Positions 1-9,444 of a stretch of 42,646 nucleotides of DNA are shown here, in pieces (within the stretch, counting starts at the first letter, position 1; each line of letters begins with the position of its first letter). The translations under genes and the position numbers were made by a program. Source of the DNA: Sergeia podlipaevii (Eukaryota; Euglenozoa; Kinetoplastea; Trypanosomatida; Trypanosomatidae); assembly GCA_030849805.1 (NCBI GenBank), contig JASANZ010002077.1, positions 1 through 42,646 of the forward strand, written 5' to 3'. The notes beneath the pieces are model-generated. The model made no database searches. It was not told the origin of the DNA and saw only the letters and a program-made list of their open reading frames with translations.

Positions 1-180
1 TCAAAATCAATTAAAAACTCAATAGTGGATGCCAAGCTGGTAACATTGCAATACATTTTTTCTTTGCTTGTTGATTGTGTTGCGATTGTGATTATGTACA
101 ATTGGTGTTTTGCTTATGTTCATTTTTTGTTGTTGCGTCTTTGCCTCCTTACTTCTTTCATTGCATCTCCGTAAGTAGTA

Positions 181-209
181 CTATTCTCATTTTTTTTTCT
201 TTGCCACAG
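181..209 (+). promoter_or_regulatory. Trans-splice acceptor for the ACP gene
   Basis: A pyrimidine-rich run ends in CACAG with the AG at 208-209, 23 bases before the ATG at 233 and with no ATG between. This supports the start at 233. Confidence 0.6.
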
Positions 210-232
210 TGTGACTCAAAAGAATTGTTTAT

Positions 233-691
233 ATGCAGTGTTCCGTTGCCCGTACTCTTTCACGCCGCGCAGTTCTTGCACTGGCTGCTAGTGCGTGCCT
301 GCGCTCTGGTGCAAGCACTGCTGCTGTTCCAAGATACTGCACCTATCAAAGGATGGTGGTTCCAGCATTTACCAATGCCGTACGATTTTATGCTGAAGGA
401 CACGGTGGAGAGGAGCCCGCTTCTCGCAGTGGACAGTACCTTTTGGATAAGGAGGACGTTCTAACTCGTGTCCTCGAGGTTGTGAAAAATTTTGAGAAAG
501 TGGATGCGTCTAAGGTTACTCCCGAGTCTCACTTTGTAAATGACCTGGGCCTGAACTCTCTCGATGTTGTCGAGGTTGTATTTGCCATCGAGCAGGAGTT
601 CATTCTGGATATTCCTGATCATGACGCCGAGAAGATCCAATCCATTCCTGATGCTGTCGAGTACATCGCACAGAACCCAATGGCCAAGTAA
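233..691 (+). CDS. ACP: Mitochondrial acyl carrier protein (type II ACP)
   Basis: The 152-residue protein begins with a basic, Ser/Ala-rich stretch of about 60 residues that looks like a mitochondrial presequence, followed by a typical ACP fold (about 70-150). The region around LGLNSLDVVE carries the serine (S109) that should receive the 4'-phosphopantetheine arm; the acidic helix after it (VVFAIEQEF) and IPDHDAEKI are standard ACP features. Mitochondrial ACP carries acyl chains for type II fatty acid and lipoate synthesis and, in other eukaryotes, binds LYR proteins in respiratory and Fe-S assembly complexes. The residue before the serine is N108 where most ACPs have D (DSL). The family assignment is very secure; the presequence is predicted by eye. 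Confidence 0.95.
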   Translation: MQCSVARTLSRRAVLALAASACLRSGASTAAVPRYCTYQRMVVPAFTNAVRFYAEGHGGEEPASRSGQYLLDKEDVLTRVLEVVKNFEKVDASKVTPESHFVNDLGLNSLDVVEVVFAIEQEFILDIPDHDAEKIQSIPDAVEYIAQNPMAK

Positions 692-1844
692 AAAAGAAAA
701 GAAGAAATAATCAAGGAAAAGGAAAGAAAATGCTTCATTCCCTCTAGCCAAGCAGTAAGAATTTTAACTTACTGCGGATGGCGCACACAATATATAAACG
801 CTAACGTATTTTATCATTTTTATATTGTATACAATATGAAGAATGAAAGTTCTGAAAGAAATAGTTAATAAAAAGGAGTCGTATTGTTCAGTTCATCATT
901 CTGTATGAAAACTAGGAAATAGTTGTAGCCCATAGTGTGTAGTAGTAGAACTCAATCGCTACCAACATTGTGTTGTTATGATTGCGTAAAAATGCAGTCT
1001 TCTTTTAGCTTCATTAATTACAGCTACCGTTCTTTCTCTCTTATAAGCATTTGCTCTGCCTTGTCATCCCCGTTTTCTTACTATTGTTACTATCTAACTC
1101 TAGCGATACTCACCCTTTCTTTTTTATCTTTGAAATAGAGAAACTCACTTACACGTAAATATGCACATATAGGGTTTCCTTTCTTTTGTTCTGTCTACAT
1201 AGTATGCATCTGTAGCTGAGTGTAAGGTACTCTATGTCATCTTCGTTGTCACGTATCATTCTAGCCGTATATGATCCAATTCACCTTGGAGATTATATGC
1301 TGATACGTTTTTTTCATTATCTGCTTATCTACACATTGATGCATCTTTTTTTCTTACACATGTACTAGTACGTGGTAGCCCGACTGCGGCACATAGGTCC
1401 CACTCGCTCAAAAAATTCACTCACTTACCCCAGGATTTGGGACAGGAAATTGTGGATAAAGGAAGGTGAGCGTCTCTTTGCATTTACATATGTTGCTATA
1501 TTAATTTAGCACAGAGGATAAATGTATGCTATACCAGAGGGTTGATATCATCTGGATTGTTTTCAAAATTGCTATTACTCGTTACATTCACACTGAAGCC
1601 AGTATTGTAGTGCGTTCCGCTTTATATGATGTTTGCATTCGTTTCGCACTGCATTTTTTTCCCTCTTTTAATGAGGCATCTATTGGAGGTGATCTATGCA
1701 TAGGACAACTTCGGCATTTACATGATGTGATAATTTGTTTTAATCGTCATCTTTTGCCATGCGAAGTTTTCTTTAATTTTAATTTTCAACTTTCCTCCTA
1801 TTTACAGTTTGGTATGTAACACACATGTTTTTGCTTACATTGTG

Positions 1845-1858
1845 CGCTTGCGCAAGCG
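1845..1858. repeat. Perfect 14-base GC-rich palindrome
   Basis: CGCTTGCGCAAGCG reads identically on both strands. It is GC-rich within very AT-rich flanks. Function unknown. Confidence 0.8.
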
Positions 1859-2310
1859 TATATATGATTTGTTTGCCCACACGATTGCGAAAATTTAGGT
1901 AGACTCCCTATTTTCTTCACTTTTTTTTGTTTACAGCTAATATTTTGTTGACGTTCTAAAAATATATTATGAAAAAGCGTGCTTCTTAGAAATGATTGAC
2001 GTTCACTGCATAGTGCACGTCACTCTTTTCTTCGCTCATGCTGCGCGCTTTGCTTTGCCACTTTCTGCTTCTCTTCATGTGAATCATTTTTTAATGTTAC
2101 CGTCTTTTTTTGTTGCACTTTTTCTTGTGTTTTTCATGACATTTTCTCGATATTTTCTTGGTGAAGAAAGGGTTTTGTGTAGATAACTTCATTATTTTTT
2201 TCATACATATTGTGTAGGAAGGTATCACAGTGTTTTCAGAACGATTTGTGCATTTGACTACATCTACTTTGTTTTTCTTTGTGGTTCTGTGCATTGTGAT
2301 ATCATTTCAT

Positions 2311-2342
2311 TGTTCATTTTTTTATTTTGGTTTCTTTTTTAG
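2311..2342 (+). promoter_or_regulatory. Trans-splice acceptor (one of several) for the 854-residue gene
   Basis: A T-rich tract ends in AG at 2341-2342. Two further candidate AGs follow at 2388-2389 and 2459-2460, all before the ATG at 2475, so the 5' end may be heterogeneous. Confidence 0.45.
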
Positions 2343-2474
2343 AACAATTGCGTATCTCGATTTCCTCGCTTTCATTCTGATTTTTTAAGGACACAGATAT
2401 ATACATATATATCTATATAATTATAGTTTGATTTTATTTTTCTGTAAACGGTATATACAGAAGATCTTTGCGTT

Positions 2475-5039
2475 ATGATGACAAAAGCGCGCAGGCCTGT
2501 TGTTGGCTCTGGGGTTCCCGCTGCAGCCGCGCCAATGAAGATCAAGCCACGCGCACAAGTGCTGGCCTCGAAAAATTGCGGTCCTGAAGCAATGATAAAG
2601 AGATTGAAGTCACCCTCAGCATATTCCTTAGAGTCATTAGATGATGATGACGACAGTTCCACTGGTTCAAATGTCAGTGCCGAGTACCGTCCTCTTGCGT
2701 TTGGCTTTATCAAGGGGTGCCCTGTACGAAAGAGGGGTGCACCTGCTGTGGAAAGTGATTTTTCTGCACGGAGCAAATGTTTGGAGGAATGCGAGCAAGA
2801 AAGCCTGTCTCTTTCTGACGATGAACGTCCACTTCAGGTTAGTTTAACCAAGGATGGACCAAAACGGTACTGCGGTGGAATTGATACGAAGTATGAGAAT
2901 GATGAGCTATCAATGCCAGAAATAAACAATGTTGCACTGGTTTCACCTCTTGATGCACATCTGATTGGTGGCGGCAAAAGGCGTAAAGTTGGGTATGATC
3001 GCAATGGAAGGGCACCAGAGTATTCTTATTCCGAGAAGGTCTCCTCCATTTCTGATGACGATGAGGAGGATGAGAAGCCCCTCAACGCTGAGGTTATTCT
3101 TAACCTCGTTCGTCGGCTGCGGGCAGAGCCACATGCAGAAATACATCTTGAAACCTTTCAATGGGTAAACTGGGGAGATGAAAACTTTCAGGAGGCACTC
3201 GTACCTTTACGACAGGTATTTGAGTTTATGGAAGCGAAGGCTCACAAAGTTAGCAAACTCAATGAGACTAAGCTGGAAAAGTCGCAGGCGACTACATACG
3301 ACAAAAAGATTAAAGAAGCAATTTTTGGGCTTCCACCAGAAAAGACTATTGTTGCCAAAATTGCTCAAATTAAGCGCAAGGCGCTGGAATCGAGCGTATG
3401 CGGCAGTATCATGTATCAAGGTGGTGAAAGTGGGGATGAAACTCGCGCAGCACTGCCCCAAAGGAGCACCAAGGCTGCCAAGCCTATTGACACAGCTATT
3501 CAACCTAAGAAAAGAAAGGCGACGAAGCAAAAGGAAAGCTCGTTTTCTGAGACCTGCATGTCCGCTTCCCACAGCCATATTTATAAGATGAATAACAGCA
3601 TTTTGATCACGAGCAAACCTTCGCGTGCGGTGAAGGAGGGACAATTTGGGGAAGCGGCCAAGAAATTACGGCGGAAGCGGATTGCAAATCGCAGCACGAC
3701 GTTCGATGACGTGGCCGTTCCTAAAACAGGTGAGGAGATTGTGGAAGGACAGGGCGAGCACGACTTGACGCCGAGCGTCCATCTATCTGGCGAAAAGCCG
3801 CTGTTGCATGATGTCGATCAGACAAATCATGCAAATACCATACAAGTGCCAAAGACTGTGCGTAGGGAGAGGGCGAAACGTGGGGGCAGCACTTCCTTTT
3901 TACCTGTCCCCGACATGGATGCTCCAGAGGATGTGAAGGACGATGGGAAGGACCTTATAAACAGTGATGCGAGCACGAAGCGAGTCGAGAGACGCCAGCG
4001 CAGGAAGCAGCGCCCGAACAGGAGTATCACGTTTACAGATCTGGTGGTTGAGGAAGCAGGCGAGGTGATCGAAGGAGTAACGGGCGCTTGCGTTACCGCC
4101 AATGACGCTGAAGCTCCTTATGCCACGGCGACGTCTGCCTCACGGAAGAAATCTGTCAAGCCTCAACGGATGAACAAAAGCCGCTCACTTGATTTTAGTG
4201 AGGTAGTGGACGAGAGTGGTGAAGAGCTCCGTGAGGAGAACACTGTTCTCGACAAGGGTAAACGTCCGATTGCGCATAACCCGGATCGTACCAACAACGC
4301 TACCCCCAAGCTGAAGAGAACATATCGCCCACATAGCCGAGAAGTGAGCATGTCAGAGCTAAACGTTGGCAAAGCTGGTGAAATATTTGAACCTCATGAA
4401 GAGCTGCTGTGTCCAAAGTCGTCTATGCACGGTTCGCGTCCCAACACTAGGCCTGGCGCGCGATCTGTCACACCAAGCAGCCGCAAGGCTCTTGGGCGTT
4501 CCAGTTCCATTCTTGCGGTGGATGTGGGCACTGTTGAGGGCCTGCGCATTGTTGATGACATGGAGCAGGATGGTATTAACAGTGAACCACCAAACTGTGC
4601 GATCCCAAGGCCTCCTTCGAATCCTACGTCGAACACTGCGCGACGGGGTAACCCCAAGAGGAAGCAGAGGAAGTTTATCAGTCAAGAACTGAGCATCTCT
4701 GCCCTTCCTGATGATATTGCTGGCGAGGTATTGGAGAATGATGCTTTGGTGCTCAACTCCAAACCTGGGTCGCGCCTCGCCCAGGCCATGCAGATCAGCA
4801 AACCTGTCGCTATGCTACCCGCGCTCAACGGCACTACTGGCTCAAACCCACGGAGGGCGGGCAGTGTTCCGGCGCACACTATGATGATAAACAACACCAA
4901 AGGACGGTTTATGGCTGATGGTGATGAGGGAAATAAGGGTGCTGTGACTACACCACCCACCTTGAAAACTGGGCCCCAATGCCAGGGCATTCCTAGGGCA
5001 CCTGCCAAGCCAAGGCAAGCAACCTCAATGCAGCGCTAG
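2475..5039 (+). CDS. Large basic protein with about seven copies of a degenerate motif; function unknown
   Basis: The 854-residue protein is rich in Lys/Arg and Ser, with acidic runs near 56-60 and 194-200. Residues about 202-305 look like one helical domain (LNAEVILNLVRRLRAEPH onward). From residue 398 a motif recurs every 50-65 residues: a basic cluster, then R-S-x-[ST]-[FIM]-x-[DE]-[LV], a few residues, and often G-E-x-[IL]-E. Copies lie at about 398-424, 462-490, 507-533, 558-586, 613-639, 669-695 and 728-754, with a weaker one near 790. Examples are NRSITFTDL, KSRSLDFSEV and REVSMSEL. The basic-plus-Ser context would suit phosphorylation by a basophilic kinase, but that is inference. Basic clusters such as GGGKRRKVG and QPKKRKATKQK could be nuclear signals. 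I recognise no known family. The open frame and codon use leave little doubt that it is a gene. Confidence 0.88.
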   Translation: MMTKARRPVVGSGVPAAAAPMKIKPRAQVLASKNCGPEAMIKRLKSPSAYSLESLDDDDDSSTGSNVSAEYRPLAFGFIKGCPVRKRGAPAVESDFSARSKCLEECEQESLSLSDDERPLQVSLTKDGPKRYCGGIDTKYENDELSMPEINNVALVSPLDAHLIGGGKRRKVGYDRNGRAPEYSYSEKVSSISDDDEEDEKPLNAEVILNLVRRLRAEPHAEIHLETFQWVNWGDENFQEALVPLRQVFEFMEAKAHKVSKLNETKLEKSQATTYDKKIKEAIFGLPPEKTIVAKIAQIKRKALESSVCGSIMYQGGESGDETRAALPQRSTKAAKPIDTAIQPKKRKATKQKESSFSETCMSASHSHIYKMNNSILITSKPSRAVKEGQFGEAAKKLRRKRIANRSTTFDDVAVPKTGEEIVEGQGEHDLTPSVHLSGEKPLLHDVDQTNHANTIQVPKTVRRERAKRGGSTSFLPVPDMDAPEDVKDDGKDLINSDASTKRVERRQRRKQRPNRSITFTDLVVEEAGEVIEGVTGACVTANDAEAPYATATSASRKKSVKPQRMNKSRSLDFSEVVDESGEELREENTVLDKGKRPIAHNPDRTNNATPKLKRTYRPHSREVSMSELNVGKAGEIFEPHEELLCPKSSMHGSRPNTRPGARSVTPSSRKALGRSSSILAVDVGTVEGLRIVDDMEQDGINSEPPNCAIPRPPSNPTSNTARRGNPKRKQRKFISQELSISALPDDIAGEVLENDALVLNSKPGSRLAQAMQISKPVAMLPALNGTTGSNPRRAGSVPAHTMMINNTKGRFMADGDEGNKGAVTTPPTLKTGPQCQGIPRAPAKPRQATSMQR

Positions 5040-5792
5040 AGGAGATGATGCTTTTTTTCTGCCACGTAATTTCTGTGAACTGTGCTACAAATCTCCGGTG
5101 TGCGCGTGCCTGAATATATTAAACAAGTTGCTTTTGTTTCAGCAACTGTGTTTCCCTTTTCTTTTCTTAACATCCACTTATACATATATATATGTCGTGC
5201 CCTTGTATTTGTTTCGTTTCATATATCTTACATTATATTCTTTTGCTTTTGAGCGCCGTCATTCCCTTTTGACACTGATATGGTACATTGATATATTGTT
5301 TCACGTAAATGTTTTTTTTTGCTTTTTTTGTTTTGGAGGTACTAGTGCGTCTTGCTCGCATGTGCGTCCCACTACTGATCTTATAGATCACAGCTTGCGT
5401 GCTTTGAAAGCGATAGTTACAACTGGACACCGCTGATTATTGAGCACTGCTGACATTTGCTGGGATTGAAGGATCAAAGAAGGAAAAGCATTCACTAGCT
5501 TTGATATGTGCATTTGTCTTCTTTTTTTTTTTCTTCACGCACACTTGGGGCGATTTTTTTTTTTTTTTTTTGCATGTGCGTTGTAGCATTCATGCATGTT
5601 CTCCTTTTCTCACTAGATGTTTCTAACCCGAAAAACACACACGAAATAAGACGCGCACATATTTAACGCTTTATTTGCTCGAGTTATTGCTGTCCTGTTG
5701 CGACGTTTTATACGTGTTTTCAATCTTTTCTATCCCCCCAATTCAAAGACAATTTTTCTTTTGCCAGACGAACGTGACTGTAATGGCTTAGG

Positions 5793-5815
5793 TATATATA
5801 TATATATATATATAA
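5793..5815. repeat. (TA)n microsatellite
   Basis: About 11 uninterrupted TA units in the intergenic region. Confidence 0.9.
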
Positions 5816-6363
5816 ACGCACTTTTAGAGTATTATCTCGCTCCATATTCTTGCTGGCGCACAGTGCTTATATTAGGTTAGTGTTTTGTATCTGTGAGCGT
5901 GAGGGTGAAGAGAAAGAAGCGTAGAAAACTTTGTTTGATAGTGCGTGCTCACGCACGCGTACATGCCCACAAATACACCATTCTTGTTATTGTGTGTCCT
6001 ATATTAATAATTACTGTTATGATTATTCTGACTTTACTTCAAACATTTCTCGCTTTTTTTTTTGTTCGTTTCACGCGCACAAAGAAAGTGAGTTTTGAAG
6101 GAACAGGAAACAAAATTAATGATCATACAGAAGCATTCATTTGATGTGATCAAAGACGCTGCAAAAGTTCATACGAAAGAAAACAAATTTAAGGCTGAGA
6201 AAGAGAATAGTGACTACTCTCTTATTTTTCTTTTTTTTTTTCCGTTGACAAAAAAAGGATATGAATGTATCTGTTGCACTTCTATCGTGGAGAGTTTCTG
6301 CGCCACTTCCACATGCCTAAATCCACCTTTTTACTTTTGATATGGGCAACGTCAATAAAGCTT

Positions 6364-6409
6364 TGCTCCTTCCTTTTCTTTTTTGTATTGTTGAATGCAA
6401 ATCAAACAG
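6364..6409 (+). promoter_or_regulatory. Trans-splice acceptor for the ODR4-like gene
   Basis: The tract CTCCTTCCTTTTCTTTTTTG is followed by the first AG at 6408-6409; the next ATG is the proposed start at 6466. Confidence 0.5.
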
Positions 6410-6465
6410 AAAACTTCAGTAATTTACCTACATTTTAGCTACTCATTGCTGCTCTTTGAAGGGAA

Positions 6466-7473
6466 ATGAGTTCTTCTGCACAACCGTTCCGGGTGTACGC
6501 GCCTCCAGCACTGCGCAAGGCACTTACAGCTGATGAGTATGTTGTTGTTGGCAGTTTGGCGCGAGTGGAGCAGACTGACAAGTCATTTGTGTTGGAATAC
6601 GCGCTGCTAGACTGCTTTCCGTGTGAGGACTTGGGTGTAGTGAATGAGCAGATTGAGTGCATCGAACGTGTTTTGCCCTGTGGCCTCCACGTGCTTGGCG
6701 TTGCAGTGCCAAACGCAGCTGCCATGACGCGGTGCTGCAACGAGTTGAAGGGCAACGCATTGCTTTCAGAGTTAGTTTGCCTGCGCTACGATTTAGCGGT
6801 GTTATCAGCTGCAAAAGTGTGCAGACCCAGCCAGCAGCTGCCTGTCACTGAGGGGGATCTACTGTTTCATCATCTACGCTGCTCACTGCTTCCTGATATA
6901 CCACCGTTTCCGCTGGTGGTCTCTGTTCCAGGAGGGAAGCCCCGTATCATTGACCTCAGCTGTGCAAGGGCGATAGGCTTCCTCGATGATCTCAACTTAT
7001 TGTCAGAAGCTGAAGCGACTCAACTGGGCGTCCCACGCGGAGAGAAACTATCTGTATTGGTTGTTGCGTGCCTTGCGCATGCTAGCGGAGTTTCAATCCG
7101 AGACGCGCTGCTAGACACCGCACGGGATGCGCTAACAACTGGAAGGACAGAATCGGTATATGCACGATCGCTTGAGAGGCCACACTTGTTATATTGCTTT
7201 CGTTCCTCCCACCAATCAAACGATCTGCCAAAGGATGCTTTTGAAGAATTTCAAGGACTGGTGGAGGATGGTGTCGGTGAGCGTATCACGCGTTGTCAAC
7301 TTGTTTGTGTGGGATCAGCGAGCCACACGGAGGATGACAAAGACGCAAAGACTCCTGCAAAGGACGAGGAGGAGAAGCCGTTGGCACAAAATCATGAAAG
7401 AAGCTCTACTGCGCTTCTAGTGGCTGTGGTGATTGTTCTTATTGGAGTGTTGATTGCGTGCTTATATGCGTAG
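6466..7473 (+). CDS. ODR4-like tail-anchored protein
   Basis: This 335-residue protein has a single strong hydrophobic segment at the extreme C-terminus (about 313-335), the plan of a tail-anchored protein facing the cytosol. The N-terminal half resembles the ODR4 family: an opening strand region (DEYVVVGSLAR), then CIERVLPCGLHVLGVAV, which lines up with the RMLPGGLLVLGV region I recall from animal ODR4. A charged linker (GEEK/DDKDAK-type) precedes the anchor. ODR4 in animals and plants is an ER membrane partner of the UFM1 protease UFSP2 and was first linked to receptor trafficking. A similar role here is inference from the family. It is somewhat shorter than human ODR4 (about 450 residues). 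The alternative is an unrelated tail-anchored protein. Confidence 0.6.
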   Translation: MSSSAQPFRVYAPPALRKALTADEYVVVGSLARVEQTDKSFVLEYALLDCFPCEDLGVVNEQIECIERVLPCGLHVLGVAVPNAAAMTRCCNELKGNALLSELVCLRYDLAVLSAAKVCRPSQQLPVTEGDLLFHHLRCSLLPDIPPFPLVVSVPGGKPRIIDLSCARAIGFLDDLNLLSEAEATQLGVPRGEKLSVLVVACLAHASGVSIRDALLDTARDALTTGRTESVYARSLERPHLLYCFRSSHQSNDLPKDAFEEFQGLVEDGVGERITRCQLVCVGSASHTEDDKDAKTPAKDEEEKPLAQNHERSSTALLVAVVIVLIGVLIACLYA

Positions 7474-7787
7474 TTTTTTGTTTCCTTTTTTTTTGCGAGT
7501 TAACTCAGGTTGGTGTCCACAACATGAATTTCTTTTTTTTTCTTTGCACAGAAATTGCTTATACACAGGGAGGCTGCATTTTATTGCATACCATTTTTCA
7601 ATAAACGTTTCGCTTTCTTTTCTTTATATTTTTGACAGATAATGGGAATTTTTTTTTTTTTGCATCGCTCTTTGCAGAAGGATAGACCAGTTTCACATAT
7701 TATTGTTCCTTTCTTTTTTTCTTTTCCCTTTTCTGTTTAGCACATTTTCTCTCATTCACCCCTTTTTGTGAAGGATATCGTAGAAAG
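7474..7787. other. Intergenic region between the ODR4-like gene and FEN1
   Basis: T-rich UTR sequence with several poly-T tracts; no gene seen. Confidence 0.7.
7701..7740 (+). promoter_or_regulatory. Trans-splice acceptor for FEN1
   Basis: A nearly unbroken C/T tract of about 35 bases ends in TTTAG, AG at 7739-7740, with no ATG before 7788. This is one of the cleanest acceptors in the window. Confidence 0.7.
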
Positions 7788-8978
7788 ATGGGTATTTTAG
7801 GTCTCTCAAAGCTGCTGTACGACAAGTCGCCAAACGCCTTTCGTGAGCAGGAGCTGAAGAACTACTTTGGGCGACGCATTGCAATCGATGCTTCTATGAG
7901 CATTTACCAGTTCATCATTGCAATGAAGGGCTTCCAGGATGGCCAAGGTGTAGAACTGACCAACGAGGCTGGTGAAGTGACCTCTCACCTAAACGGCCTT
8001 TTTGCGCGCACTCTCCGCATGGTGGACGAAGGCATCAAGCCCATCTACGTTTTTGATGGTAAGCCACCAAAGCTTAAGGAGGGGGAGCTTGAGTCGCGCC
8101 GCCAAAAGGCAGACGCCGCAGAAAAGGAATTTGAAAAGGCCAAGGAGGAAGGTGACGATGAGCAGATGGAGAAGATGAGCAAGCGCACAGTGCGCGTGAG
8201 CCGCGATCAGATCGAGGAGTGCAAGAAGCTTCTCACACTCATGGGCATTCCTGTGGTGCAGGCGCCATCTGAAGCGGAGGCTCAGTGCGCAGAGCTGGTG
8301 AAGACGGGGAAGGCGTGGGCTGTCGGCACTGAGGACATGGATGCCCTTACATTCGGATCAAAGATTATGCTTCGTCACTTGAACGTGAGCGAGGCAAAAA
8401 AACGACCTGTTGCGGAGATTCATCTCGAGGAGGTGTTGCGGCAGTCGGGCCTCACCATGGATCAATTTATAGATCTGTGCATATTGCTGGGGTGTGATTA
8501 CGTCCCAAAGATTCCTGGCATTGGGCCGCAGAAAGCATGGGAGGGCATTCAGAAGTACAAGAACATTGAGACGCTTATTGAGAATCTTGACACCGCAAAA
8601 CACCCCGTGCCGCCGGACTTTTACTTCAAGGAGGCAAGAGAGTTCTTCAAGCATCCTGAAATTACGTTTGGAGATGATGTGGAGGTCCAGTTTACGGAGC
8701 CAGACGAAGCAGGACTCATGCAATTTTTGGTAACAGAGAAACTTTTTAATCCTGATCGCGTCACGAAGGGCATCGCGCGCCTGAAGGCAGCCTTAACCAA
8801 AAAGACGCAAGGGCGACTGGATCAATTCTTCACCATCACGAAGGCCCTTCCCAAGCAACCTGATCAGAACTCAGCTTCGCGACAGGCTGGCGTGAAGCGA
8901 GGTCGGGAAAGTGCCACAAGCATTTCAGGAACACTTCGCAAGGCCAACACTGGCCATAAAAAGGCTGTCAAGAAGTAG
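7788..8978 (+). CDS. FEN1: Flap endonuclease 1
   Basis: A 396-residue structure-specific 5' nuclease that removes flaps in Okazaki fragment maturation and long-patch base excision repair. The XPG N-domain opens with MGILGLSKLL, an exact family start. All seven acidic metal ligands are present: D34, D90, E162, E164, D183, D185 and D237, shifted by about four from human after a short insertion near residue 50-60. The H3TH segment PGIGPQKAWEGI follows. A PCNA-binding PIP box, QGRLDQFF, lies at 341-348, and the tail is Lys-rich, as in other FEN1 proteins. The length is close to the human 380. No missing parts. Confidence 0.98.
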   Translation: MGILGLSKLLYDKSPNAFREQELKNYFGRRIAIDASMSIYQFIIAMKGFQDGQGVELTNEAGEVTSHLNGLFARTLRMVDEGIKPIYVFDGKPPKLKEGELESRRQKADAAEKEFEKAKEEGDDEQMEKMSKRTVRVSRDQIEECKKLLTLMGIPVVQAPSEAEAQCAELVKTGKAWAVGTEDMDALTFGSKIMLRHLNVSEAKKRPVAEIHLEEVLRQSGLTMDQFIDLCILLGCDYVPKIPGIGPQKAWEGIQKYKNIETLIENLDTAKHPVPPDFYFKEAREFFKHPEITFGDDVEVQFTEPDEAGLMQFLVTEKLFNPDRVTKGIARLKAALTKKTQGRLDQFFTITKALPKQPDQNSASRQAGVKRGRESATSISGTLRKANTGHKKAVKK

Positions 8979-9444
8979 AAGAGCTTTCTGCTCATTGAAA
9001 TGTGTGTACTTCGGCAGCTAAGCAAGAAAACAAGCGAATCATATATGTAGAGGAAGGGAGAGTATGATTCTTTCCCGGTGTAAGCGACCATAGAACTGTG
9101 AGAGGAATGGATAGCTATCTTGCGCAGGATTCCAAGTTGGTGCCTCATAGATTCCGTATAGAGAGAGAGAGATCGGATAATAAGAGTATTGTTAAATCAA
9201 CTGCGAAACGTATGTTTGCCCTTGCTCAACGAACATGTACACGCTAGAGCACGACTTGAAAATAGAAAAGATAGGTCATAGTGCATTAATGTCATTGCTG
9301 AACCATTTCCACTTACTTCTTATCTGTTTCTCTACCATCTTTTCACATTTGCCGCTTATTACTTACACAGTGTGCTGCCAGTTTGTGCAGTAATTTTCCC
9401 TTCTTTTTTTTCTTTGTAGTATCATATTAAGCGAGTAGCACAGA
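8979..9444. other. Intergenic region between FEN1 and the 187-residue gene
   Basis: UTR-like; includes a short GA repeat (near 9161-9171) and a C/T tract at the right end. Confidence 0.7.
9394..9419 (+). promoter_or_regulatory. Trans-splice acceptor for the 187-residue gene
   Basis: A C/T tract ending in TTTGTAG, AG at 9418-9419, 25 bases before the ATG with no other ATG between. Confidence 0.65.

Larger units (their letters stand above)
692..2474. other. 1.8 kb intergenic region (3' UTR of ACP, 5' UTR of the next gene)
   Basis: AT-rich with many T runs. It holds short ORFs (for example 1526-1819, 97 codons from an ATG) whose composition looks like UTR; I do not call them genes. A perfect 14-base palindrome lies at 1845-1858. 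This is the longest gene-free stretch in the window. Confidence 0.7.
5040..6465. other. 1.4 kb intergenic region
   Basis: AT-rich UTR sequence with an 18-base T run (5554-5571), a TA microsatellite (5793-5815) and a short GC-rich hairpin (5941-5956). Open frames here (for example 5893-6144) look like UTR and are not called. Confidence 0.7.

Noticed and set aside
1526..1819. A 97-codon ATG frame in the first large gap
   Set aside because: AT-rich composition, no recognisable domain, and typical of UTR; kept only as a note.
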